6,952 bases of DNA from Pseudomonadota bacterium (GTDB taxonomy: Bacteria; Pseudomonadota; Alphaproteobacteria; Rhizobiales; Xanthobacteraceae): NCBI GenBank assembly GCA_023442085.1, contig JAEZMT010000447.1, forward strand, positions 1 through 6,952, written 5' to 3'. A program made the position numbers and the translations under genes. Every line of letters starts with the position of its first letter. The first letter of the stretch is position 1. The notes under the pieces are model-generated. The model was not told the origin of the DNA. It saw nothing but the letters and a program-made list of their open reading frames with translations, and did no database searches. Below, one piece after another: positions 1-6,298 of this stretch.

Positions 1-100
1 CTACAAGAATCCCAAATGGATCCGCGCCATCGAGGTGACCAATACGTATCCGCTGGGCTTCTGGGAGAAGCAGGGGTTCAACTGGTTCGCCGGCCTGTAG
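1..100 (+). CDS. C-terminal tail of a probable molybdopterin-dependent oxidoreductase (sulfite oxidase/YedY-like), partial
   Basis: Only the last 32 codons are present; the reading frame starts at base 2 and ends with TAG at 98-100. The tail has a KWIRAIEV stretch followed by TYPLGFWEKQGFNWF. This resembles the C-terminal end of the sulfite oxidase/YedY type of molybdopterin oxidoreductase, where a 'K(W/F)I..I.v....pGyWe..GYnwf' pattern is usual. Such enzymes use a molybdenum cofactor to oxidise or reduce small substrates, typically outside the cytoplasm. None of the cofactor-binding part is visible, so the family call rests on resemblance of a short tail and the substrate cannot be guessed. 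The next gene starts 18 bp later on the same strand, so the two may be co-transcribed. Confidence 0.5.
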   Translation, partial: YKNPKWIRAIEVTNTYPLGFWEKQGFNWFAGL

Positions 101-118
101 GGCCGAAGCCGCCCGCTG

Positions 119-2125
119 ATGGTTTCCCTTCCGAGCCTTCTCCTGTGCATCATGCTGGCGCTCCTCCTGTGGGGCGTGCCCGGCTGGCTTCTCGCGCGGC
201 GACTGGGGCAAGGCCGCACTGCGGCGCTGGCGCTCGCTCCGGCGCTTGGATGGGCGACGCAGACCCCGGCCGCCCTCGCTATCGCCCATCTTTTCGGGCT
301 TTCGCCTGTCGTCATCATCGGATCGGCGGCGGCGGTGGGCTTGTGTGCGCTCGCCCTTCCCCGCACACCGGCCGGAGAGCGCTTTCCACTCTTCGCGCTG
401 GTGTTCGCCGGTCTCCTCGCGCTGGTGCCGATGCTGGGCGTGCTGCCGAAGGTGATGCCGGACGGCGCCATCGCCCTCGCCTCGCCCATCTATGACCACG
501 CCAAGATCATCCTCATCGACGAGATCGCCCAGAGCCGGGCCGTCCCCCCAGCCAATCCCGTTTTCGGCGCGGGCGGGGCGGCGGGGACGGTGGCGTATTA
601 TTATCTCTGGCACTTCGGCGCGGCGGAACTCGCCATCCTGTTTGGGGCGCACGGCTGGGCGGCGGATGCGGCAGCCACGTGGTTCACCGGCTTCGCCGCG
701 CTGGCCCTGGTGGCGGGCCTCGCGTTCCGTCTGAACCCCGGCCTGTCCGCCCCACTCCTCGCGATCCTCGCCGCATCAGCGGGCTCGCTGCGGCCGGTCC
801 TGGTGGTGCTGTTCGGCGGAGCACGGCTGGACCGCGTGCTCGAACCCGCCTCGGGCCTCGCCGGCCCTCTCTATCAGACGAGTTGGAGCCCGCATCATGT
901 GGCCTCCGCCACCGCCTGCGTGATCTCGGTGCTGCTCATGGCGCAGCTGCGCGCCGGGCGGTCGGCCGGGGAGGCGACGGTGCTCGCGGGCCTGATCGGG
1001 CTGGGGGCTGCGGCTGCGTTCGGCAGTTCCCTGTGGGTAGGTGGGGTGACCTTCGCTCTGGCGGGAATGGCGGCGGCGCTGGTGCTAGGCCTCTCTCCTC
1101 CTCCGGTAAGGCGACTGCGGTTCTTCGCGGCGCTGGCCGGAGCGGCGCTGGTGGCGCTGGCTCTGGTGGCCCCTTTGCTGATGTCGCAGATCCATGCGGC
1201 AGCAGAGCGGGGGGGCGGCATGCCCGTTCAGCTGGTCCCCTTCCCCGTGCTCGGACCGGGATGGCCGCAGGCTCTGCGCGCGGTGCTCGATCCCCTCGCC
1301 TATGGGCTGGTATTGCTGCCGGTGGAGTTTCCCGGCGTCCTATTCGCCGGCGTCGTGGGTTTCGCTCTGGTCTTTGCCGGGCGCTTGGCCGGCAGGGCCG
1401 AGCAGCAGATGGCTCGGGCGCTCGCGGCGCTCGCCATTGTCGCTCTGGCGGTCAGCGCGGCCCTGCAAAGCACCGTGGGGGAGAACAACGACCTCGGTTG
1501 GCGCGCCATCCTGCCGGCGGTGCTTGTGCTCGCGGCCTTTGCCGGTGCGGCGCTCGCGGCGGCTCTGTCTCGGGCGGTCGAGACGACGCGCTCTCGGACA
1601 GGGCTCGCGACACTCGCAGCCGGCCTCGCGCTCATCGTCCTTGGACTGCCGGACACCGTCGCCCTCGCCCGTCGCAACATCGCGGGCGAGCAGAGCGCGG
1701 ACGACCGGACATTCGCCGGCGATCCCGCGCTGTGGCAGGCGGTGCGGCGGCACGTGGGAGCGCATGTGCGGATCGCCAGCAATCCGTCACGGCTGGAGAA
1801 GCTGACGCCCTGGCCCATCAACCTCTCATGGGCACTCCTATCGCGCCGCCGCTCCTGCTTCGGCGGCGAGGAGATGGCGCTCGCCTTCGCGCCCCTCTCC
1901 GCGTCAGCGCGCATGGACGCGGCGGCCCTCTTCGGCCGGGTGTTCGCCGGCATGGGAACGGCGGAGGATGTCGCGACCCTGCGCCGGGCCTTCGGCTGCG
2001 GTGGCGTTGTCGTCACGCCGCAGGACGGCGCGTGGACCACCGATCCCTTCGCGTCCAGCGCCCTCTATCGGCTGGCTGAAGAGGAAGACGGGCGATGGCG
2101 CATCTATGTGGCGCGCGAGCCCTGA
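119..2125 (+). CDS. Polytopic membrane protein, GT-C glycosyltransferase-like, function unknown
   Basis: This 668-aa protein is dominated by Leu/Ala/Val/Gly-rich hydrophobic segments. I count roughly 11-13 membrane spans between residues 3 and 517, then a soluble C-terminal part (about 520-668). Polar, possibly functional clusters sit between spans: PIYDHAK near residues 123-129, PPANPVFG near 143-150, a YYYLWHF run near 160-166, SWSPHH near 255-260 and ENNDLGWR near 455-462. A first-loop acidic residue followed by a proline-rich stretch and a tyrosine cluster recalls lipid-phosphosugar-dependent GT-C membrane glycosyltransferases, but no family-defining motif is complete. The ATG at 119 is chosen because it opens directly into the first hydrophobic span and lies just after the preceding stop; no strong Shine-Dalgarno is visible. 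It may be a sugar- or glycolipid-handling enzyme of the inner membrane. An uncharacterised transporter-like protein is the alternative. Confidence 0.85.
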   Translation: MVSLPSLLLCIMLALLLWGVPGWLLARRLGQGRTAALALAPALGWATQTPAALAIAHLFGLSPVVIIGSAAAVGLCALALPRTPAGERFPLFALVFAGLLALVPMLGVLPKVMPDGAIALASPIYDHAKIILIDEIAQSRAVPPANPVFGAGGAAGTVAYYYLWHFGAAELAILFGAHGWAADAAATWFTGFAALALVAGLAFRLNPGLSAPLLAILAASAGSLRPVLVVLFGGARLDRVLEPASGLAGPLYQTSWSPHHVASATACVISVLLMAQLRAGRSAGEATVLAGLIGLGAAAAFGSSLWVGGVTFALAGMAAALVLGLSPPPVRRLRFFAALAGAALVALALVAPLLMSQIHAAAERGGGMPVQLVPFPVLGPGWPQALRAVLDPLAYGLVLLPVEFPGVLFAGVVGFALVFAGRLAGRAEQQMARALAALAIVALAVSAALQSTVGENNDLGWRAILPAVLVLAAFAGAALAAALSRAVETTRSRTGLATLAAGLALIVLGLPDTVALARRNIAGEQSADDRTFAGDPALWQAVRRHVGAHVRIASNPSRLEKLTPWPINLSWALLSRRRSCFGGEEMALAFAPLSASARMDAAALFGRVFAGMGTAEDVATLRRAFGCGGVVVTPQDGAWTTDPFASSALYRLAEEEDGRWRIYVAREP

Positions 2126-2196
2126 ACCCCGGCCTACAAGCGAAGCCCAGCCGCACTGCAATTCCGCCAATTCACTCCCGGTACGGACGGCGCGCC

Positions 2197-4083
2197 TCAG
2201 TGCGGGCGCCCGCTTTCCCGCTGCACCATCGTCACCGGTGGCACGAAGAGGCCCGATTGGCGCAAGCGCGTCTCAAACTCCATCGCCGGCACCGGCCGTC
2301 CGAACAGATAGCCCTGCCCCTCCGGGCAATGGCGATCCGCCAGATAGGCGCGCTCGTCCTCGGTTTCGATGCCTTCGGCGATCACGTCCATGTCCAGCGC
2401 ACGGCCCATCTCGAGGATGGCGGCGATGACGGCCGCCTCCCGGGGCGCCCGCAACATGGAATTGACGAAGCTGCGATCGATCTTGATGCAGGTCACCGGA
2501 CACCGCGTCAGCATGCTCAGCGAGGCATAGCCTGTGCCGAAATCGTCGAAGGCGATGCGCACGCCCATCTGCCGCAGCCGCGACAGCGCGTCCATGGCGG
2601 TGGAATGACCGGACAGCACGATATTCTCGGTGATCTCCAGCTCCAGCGCCTCTGGAGGCAGCCCGTGCCGCCCCAGCGCCTCTTCCACCTGGCCGGGCAG
2701 GTCGCCGGTGCGGAGCTGCGCGGCGAAGAGATTGACGGCCACGCGGAAATCCGCTGCGCCCTGCCGCCGCCAGCGCGCCGCCTGGGCGCAACCTTCAGCG
2801 ATGACCCAGCGTCCCACCTGCGGGGCGAGGGTGCCTGCCTCCAGCGCCGGCAGGAAGGCGGCAGGGGCAAGCAGGCCCCGGCTGGGATGCAGCCAGCGGA
2901 TCAGCGCTTCCGCCCCAACCACCGCACCGTCGGACAGGCGAACCTGCGGCTGGTAGAAGAGCAGGAATTCGCCGTTGGCCAACGCCCGATGGAGATCGAT
3001 GCTGGACAGCCGCCGGTCCAGCGCCTCGCTGCGCAACGCCGGGGAATAGAGGGCGACACTCCCTCCTCCCCTCGTCTTGGCGGCATGGAGCGCGAGATCG
3101 GCGTCGCCGATCAGTTCCACCGCCTCCTGCGCATCGCCCGGAAACAGGGCGATGCCGCAGCTCGCGTCGATCCGGGTGGGCTCGTGCCCGGCGGGGGCGA
3201 GGTCCGAAATCCGGCCGAGGAGGTGCCGGGCGAAGGGCTCGGCCGAAGCCGCAGTCAGCCCGACAGCGAGCACGGCGAACTCATCGCCGCCCACCCGCGC
3301 GACGGTGCCGCCACCCGACGTCCCGGCCAGAAGGCATTGGCCGATGGCCTTCAAAACATCGTCGCCGGCGGCGGGGCCGAGAATGTTGTTGATGTCCTTG
3401 AAGCCGTCCACATCCATCATCATCAGCCCGCAGGACCGGCCAGTGAGCAGCGCAGCCTCCACCGCCCGGTAGAATTGGCGGCGGTTGGGGAGGCCCGTGA
3501 GGGCATCGATCTGGGCCAGGTGGGCCAGTTGCTCCGGCCCCACAGCACGGTGCGGCGCGGCCGGCCCTCCCTGCGAGGCGACACGAGCAAGGCGACGGAT
3601 CTCCAGCCGGTCCATGACCATGTGCGCCAGGTCGGTGAGCCGAACGCAATCCTCGTCGCCGAAGCCGTCATAAGGCACCGTGTCCAGGATGCAGAGCACG
3701 CCGATGGCATGGCCATCCACCGAGAGCAGCGGAGCGCCCGCATAGAAGCGGATGTTGGTGGAGCCCGACACAAGCGGATTGTCGTGGAAGCGATCGTCGT
3801 GCGTCGCGTCGGGCACGACCATGGTGGCGCCCTGGAGAATGGTGTGGGCGCAGAAGGAGACCTCCCGGCGCTTGTCCACATCGTCGCCGAACCCGGCGCT
3901 GGCCGCGAAGAACACGCTATCGGCGCCGATCATGTTCACGGCAGCCATGGGCACGTTGAAGATGCGCAGCGCCATCTCCACCAGAGGTGTGAGGCCAGCG
4001 ACCGTTCCCTCCCCAGCGAGGTTATAGCTATCCAGCGCCGCGAGCCGATCCTTCTCGTGACGAGGTATCGGAGGACATTTCAT
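2197..4083 (-). CDS. GAF-GGDEF-EAL protein, bifunctional cyclic-di-GMP cyclase/phosphodiesterase
   Basis: A soluble 628-aa protein predicted to make and break the second messenger c-di-GMP. Residues about 18-163 form a GAF sensor domain of the type with FCAHTI (77-82), IRFYAGAPL (111-119) and GVLCILD (128-134). A GGDEF cyclase domain follows: DALTGLPNR 193-201, metal-site DVDGFKD from 224, and GGDEF itself 265-269. The EAL phosphodiesterase domain has EAL at 392-394, ELEITEN near 481-487, DDFGTG 513-518, Lys534 in KIDRSF, AEGIET 569-574 and QGYLF 590-594. Both active sites look intact. The usual RxxD inhibitory site before GGDEF is replaced by SGGG. No membrane span or signal peptide is seen. 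The frame is open to an ATG at 4179, but I prefer the ATG at 4083: an AAAGGGG stretch lies 8 nt upstream and the GAF-type N-terminus (PPIPRHEKDRLAALDSY) starts right after it. The 32 residues before are Arg-rich and unlike the family. Net activity is probably set by the ligand of the GAF domain, which is unknown. Confidence 0.95.
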   Translation of the reverse strand: MKCPPIPRHEKDRLAALDSYNLAGEGTVAGLTPLVEMALRIFNVPMAAVNMIGADSVFFAASAGFGDDVDKRREVSFCAHTILQGATMVVPDATHDDRFHDNPLVSGSTNIRFYAGAPLLSVDGHAIGVLCILDTVPYDGFGDEDCVRLTDLAHMVMDRLEIRRLARVASQGGPAAPHRAVGPEQLAHLAQIDALTGLPNRRQFYRAVEAALLTGRSCGLMMMDVDGFKDINNILGPAAGDDVLKAIGQCLLAGTSGGGTVARVGGDEFAVLAVGLTAASAEPFARHLLGRISDLAPAGHEPTRIDASCGIALFPGDAQEAVELIGDADLALHAAKTRGGGSVALYSPALRSEALDRRLSSIDLHRALANGEFLLFYQPQVRLSDGAVVGAEALIRWLHPSRGLLAPAAFLPALEAGTLAPQVGRWVIAEGCAQAARWRRQGAADFRVAVNLFAAQLRTGDLPGQVEEALGRHGLPPEALELEITENIVLSGHSTAMDALSRLRQMGVRIAFDDFGTGYASLSMLTRCPVTCIKIDRSFVNSMLRAPREAAVIAAILEMGRALDMDVIAEGIETEDERAYLADRHCPEGQGYLFGRPVPAMEFETRLRQSGLFVPPVTMVQRESGRPH

Positions 4084-4280
4084 CCCTTTTTCCCCTTTCG
4101 CCAGCGGTTTAGCCAAACGAAATCGGGCCGTTATTCTCCTTAAAGTAGCACAACGCCCACCATGGCGCGAAGTATCCATTCGTCGGCTCAGCAGTCACTT
4201 GGGACGGTATGGCGCGACCCCAGGCGCCAAAAGGACGCGCGCTGCCCCAGCTTCTCAAACAGTGTGCGCAGAGGTTTTCG

Positions 4281-4308
4281 TTGACCTCCCGGCCCGCGCG
4301 ACTAGAAT
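4281..4308 (+). promoter_or_regulatory. Probable sigma-70 promoter for the thiol dioxygenase/CoA-transferase pair
   Basis: TTGACC at 4281-4286 matches the -35 consensus in 5 of 6 bases, and TAGAAT at 4303-4308 matches the -10 consensus in 5 of 6. The spacer is 16 bp. Transcription would begin near 4315, leaving a leader of about 100 nt before the ATG at 4416. In a genome this GC-rich a chance match of this quality is uncommon, and it is correctly placed and oriented. It has not been tested. Confidence 0.6.
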
Positions 4309-4346
4309 ATGGGAAGACGTTCTAAATAATGATACGACGCGAGTTG

Positions 4347-4362
4347 CCAAGCCCCTTGGGGC
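4347..4362. repeat. Short inverted repeat in the presumed leader of the dioxygenase gene
   Basis: CCAAG (4347-4351) and CTTGG (4355-4359) are perfect complements around CCC. The overlapping arms GCCCC and GGGGC (4351-4355, 4358-4362) form an alternative dyad. It lies about 40-50 bp downstream of the -10 element, a position compatible with an operator that blocks transcription. It could also be chance in GC-rich DNA; the regulator it would serve is not known. Confidence 0.25.
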
Positions 4363-4404
4363 GACCAGGCAGCATCCGGCTTACAGGATCGGCGCACGGA
4401 CGGC

Positions 4405-4409
4405 AGGAG
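4405..4409 (+). promoter_or_regulatory. Ribosome binding site AGGAG that fixes the dioxygenase start
   Basis: AGGAG ends 6 nt before the ATG at 4416. The frame is open further upstream to an ATG at 4329, but that one has no comparable site and lies only about 14 nt downstream of the predicted transcription start, so 4416 is the better start. Confidence 0.75.
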
Positions 4410-4415
4410 TTGCCC

Positions 4416-4994
4416 ATGTCAGGAAGCAGCAGATTCCGCACTTTCATCCGTGAGCTCACCCTGCTCGCGGACCAGCGTCTTGACGAGCCGGCCATGTTGC
4501 AGGCCGCAAAGCCGCTGATGAGCGACCTGATCTCCAACGACGAATGGCTGCCCGACGCCTTCGCCCGCCCGGACGAGCGCACCTACCAGCAGTATCTGTT
4601 GCATTGCGACCCGCTCGAGCGGTTCAGCCTGGTCAGCTTCGTATGGGGTCCAGGCCAGGAGACGCCGATCCACGACCACACGGTCTGGGGCCTGCTTGGC
4701 GTGCTGCGCGGATCAGAAACCTCCCAGCGCTACCAGATCGCCGAGGGTTCGATGCAACCCGAAGGTTCTCTCGAAATTCTCGAAAGCGGCGACATCGACA
4801 TGGTCTCGCCGACCATCGGTGACATTCACAAGGTGAAAAACGGGAGCCTCAGCAAACCTTCCGTTTCCATTCACCTCTATGGCGGAAACATCGGCGCGAT
4901 AAACCGTCACGCATACGCCAGCGATGCGAATATCAAGACATTTCGCAGCGGCTATTCTCTCAATGTCACTCCCAATTTCTGGGAGCACAAGTAG
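4416..4994 (+). CDS. Cupin thiol dioxygenase, Gln-type (3-mercaptopropionate dioxygenase-like)
   Basis: This 192-aa protein belongs to the cysteine dioxygenase family: mononuclear iron cupins that add O2 to a thiol, giving a sulfinate. The three iron-binding histidines are visible as H86 and H88 in PIHDHTVWG and H138 in GDIHKV. The Ser-His-Tyr triad that lines the iron site is S151, H153, Y155 (SIHLY). In mammalian cysteine dioxygenase an Arg binds the substrate carboxylate and a Cys cross-links to Tyr. Here the aligned positions are Gln (Q59 in YQQYLL) and Gly (in the WGLLG stretch after HDH). That pattern marks the bacterial Gln-type group, whose studied members prefer 3-mercaptopropionate. 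Arg164 in the INRHAY segment may be the carboxylate-binding residue instead. The length fits the subgroup and no signal peptide is seen, so it acts in the cytoplasm. The CoA-transferase gene follows 101 bp downstream on the same strand. Substrate is inferred; cysteine or another small mercapto acid remains possible. Confidence 0.9.
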   Translation: MSGSSRFRTFIRELTLLADQRLDEPAMLQAAKPLMSDLISNDEWLPDAFARPDERTYQQYLLHCDPLERFSLVSFVWGPGQETPIHDHTVWGLLGVLRGSETSQRYQIAEGSMQPEGSLEILESGDIDMVSPTIGDIHKVKNGSLSKPSVSIHLYGGNIGAINRHAYASDANIKTFRSGYSLNVTPNFWEHK

Positions 4995-5084
4995 AGAGCC
5001 GGCAGGCGCGGCCGCCATCAAGATCAATCGAGTTTGCACGGCAATCCCCCAAGGCCCGGGCGATGGCCTGCCTTACCTGTTTTC

Positions 5085-5098
5085 AGGAGAAGAGATTG
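5085..5098 (+). promoter_or_regulatory. Ribosome binding site AGGAG plus TTG start of the CoA-transferase
   Basis: AGGAG at 5085-5089 is followed after 6 nt by TTG at 5096-5098, in frame with the CoA-transferase. Translation from there gives MKPLAGVKVVEF, the typical start of this family. An in-frame ATG at 5063 would add 11 residues (ACLTCFQEKR among them) that do not look like the family and has only a weak upstream AAGG. Confidence 0.65.
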
Positions 5099-6247
5099 AA
5101 ACCGCTTGCCGGAGTGAAAGTCGTCGAATTCTGCACCGTGGCCGCAGGCCCGTTCTGCGCGATGCTGCTCGCAGACATGGGGGCAGACGTCATCAAGGTG
5201 GAAAATCCGGACGGCGGCGACTCCATGCGCCAATGGCCCCCGCTGAGCGAAGGGTTCAGCGAGAACTTCGCTTCTTTGAACCGCAACAAGCGATCGGTCA
5301 CGCTGGATCTCAAGGGTCCGCAAGACAAGCAGCGCGCGCTGGACCTGATCGCGGCGGCGGACGTCGTGGTGGAGAACAACCGGCCGGGCGTGATGGCCCG
5401 CCTCGGGCTCGACTATGCCTCGGTTAGCGAGGGTCACCCGGGCCTTGTCTATTGCTCGATCTCGGCCTTCGGACAGGAAGGCCCCCGCTCCCGCGAGGCG
5501 GGCTTCGACCTCACGCTTCAGGCGATGAGCGGCGTCATGAGCGTGACCGGCGAGCCCGGCAGCCCGCCCGTCAAATGCGGCGTGCCGATCTCGGATTTCG
5601 GCACCGGGCTCTATGCGGCCTACGCCATCGCCGCAGCGCTCTTCCATGTACGCGGCGGCGGACGGGGGGGCCATATCGACGCCTCCATGTTCGGCGCCTC
5701 CCTAGCCATGGGCGCGCTGCAGACCAGCGAATACTTCGGCAGCGGCAGGGATCCGCGGCGCCTCGGCTCGGCGCATCCCCGCAACGCGCCGTATCAGGCC
5801 TTCCGCGCGAAGGACGGCTACTTCGCCATGGCCGCCGGCAACAATGCGCTCTATCGCGCGGCGTGCGAGGCCATCTCCCGTCCCGATCTCTTCGAGGATC
5901 CGCGCTTCGCCTCCACCGGCCTGCGGGCGCAGAACCAGGCGGACCTTCTGGAGATCCTCGAACGGGACTTCGCCGCCTTCACCTGCGAGGAGTTGCTGGC
6001 GATGTTCCGGAAAGCCGGGGTGCCCTGCGCGCCGATCAACACCTACTCGCAGGCCTTGGCCGATCCGCAGGTCGCCCACATGGAATGGGTGCAACCGGTG
6101 CAGCTTCCCTCCGGGGTGACGACCAAGACCTTCGTTTCGCCCCTGCGCATTTCCGGCAAGGGCTTCGGCATCGACCGGCCGCCGCCGCGACTTGGCGAGC
6201 ACAATGACGAGGTCTTCCAGACGGCCCCGAGCCACGAGACGGCGTAG
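5096..6247 (+). CDS. Class III (CaiB/BaiF family) acyl-CoA transferase
   Basis: A 383-aa cytoplasmic enzyme that moves CoA from a donor thioester to a carboxylate through an enzyme-bound aspartyl intermediate. Family landmarks include KPLAGVKVVEF at the N-terminus, AGPFCAMLLADMGADVIKVE (about 17-36), NRNKRSVTLDL (about 62-72), VVVENNRPG (about 90-98), and LGEHNDEVF near the C-terminus. The catalytic aspartate should be D167 in VPISDFGTG, matching Asp169 of formyl-CoA transferase in position. This agreement also supports the TTG start; starting at ATG 5063 instead would give 394 aa. Length is usual for the family. It lies downstream of the thiol dioxygenase on the same strand and probably shares its promoter. 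A class III enzyme is known to activate 3-sulfinopropionate with succinyl-CoA in Variovorax paradoxus, so a sulfinate substrate is attractive here. Sequence alone cannot tell donor or acceptor in this broad family, so oxalate, carnitine, bile-acid or dicarboxylate-type substrates cannot be excluded. Confidence 0.93.
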   Translation: MKPLAGVKVVEFCTVAAGPFCAMLLADMGADVIKVENPDGGDSMRQWPPLSEGFSENFASLNRNKRSVTLDLKGPQDKQRALDLIAAADVVVENNRPGVMARLGLDYASVSEGHPGLVYCSISAFGQEGPRSREAGFDLTLQAMSGVMSVTGEPGSPPVKCGVPISDFGTGLYAAYAIAAALFHVRGGGRGGHIDASMFGASLAMGALQTSEYFGSGRDPRRLGSAHPRNAPYQAFRAKDGYFAMAAGNNALYRAACEAISRPDLFEDPRFASTGLRAQNQADLLEILERDFAAFTCEELLAMFRKAGVPCAPINTYSQALADPQVAHMEWVQPVQLPSGVTTKTFVSPLRISGKGFGIDRPPPRLGEHNDEVFQTAPSHETA

Positions 6248-6258
6248 AGGTCGCGCGA

Positions 6259-6287
6259 CGCGGCCGGCAATGCCACCGCCGGCCGCG
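6259..6287. terminator. Perfect GC hairpin between convergent genes, probable bidirectional terminator
   Basis: The arms CGCGGCCGGC (6259-6268) and GCCGGCCGCG (6278-6287) are exact complements, giving a 10-bp stem with a 9-nt loop. It falls in the 51-bp gap between the stop codons of the CoA-transferase (plus) and the IclR regulator (minus), where a terminator serving both is expected. No run of T follows on either strand, so it is not a textbook intrinsic terminator; it could also act as an RNA 3'-end stabiliser. Confidence 0.6.
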
Positions 6288-6298
6288 GGCCAGGCCCG

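Larger units (their letters stand above)
4084..4415. other. Divergent intergenic region between the c-di-GMP gene and the thiol dioxygenase gene
   Basis: These 332 bp separate two genes that read away from each other, so the region should carry promoters for both. The rightward promoter is recognisable (4281-4308). The stretch 4302-4335 is clearly richer in A/T than its surroundings, as expected near a transcription start. A short inverted repeat lies at 4347-4362 in the presumed leader. On the minus strand an AAGGAG sequence (4140-4135) has no suitable start codon at proper distance, and no convincing -35/-10 pair was found for the c-di-GMP gene. I see no small gene that I can support here. 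Confidence 0.6.

Noticed and set aside
679..2079. A 466-codon plus-strand frame inside the membrane protein gene
   Set aside because: Its product is Arg/Gly/Ala-rich and lacks any domain, while the overlapping 668-codon frame has regular membrane spans. It is an out-of-frame shadow.
2202..2213. 12-bp palindrome GCGGGCGCCCGC near the 3' end of the c-di-GMP gene, as a terminator for the membrane protein gene
   Set aside because: It lies within the coding sequence, and as RNA it allows only a 4-bp stem with a 4-nt loop. Such palindromes are common in DNA this GC-rich. No better terminator was found in 2126-2196.
4135..4140. AAGGAG on the minus strand as ribosome site for the c-di-GMP gene
   Set aside because: The nearest in-frame possible start (TTG) is about 19 nt away, too far for efficient use, and the ATG at 4083 is much further.
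2095..4143. A 682-codon plus-strand open frame lying opposite the c-di-GMP gene
   Set aside because: It is the antisense of a gene with all expected GAF, GGDEF and EAL motifs. Its translation is rich in His, Arg, Gly and Ala with no recognisable domain. Long antisense frames are common opposite GC-rich genes.
4084..4179. Extension of the c-di-GMP protein by 32 residues to the ATG at 4179
   Set aside because: The extra residues are Arg-rich and unlike a GAF N-terminus, no ribosome site precedes 4179, and a better ATG with an upstream AAAGGGG is at 4083.
5052..5069. AGGCC/GGCCT dyad between the dioxygenase and CoA-transferase genes as an internal terminator
   Set aside because: The stem is only 5 bp with an 8-nt loop and no T run, so I treat the two genes as co-transcribed.
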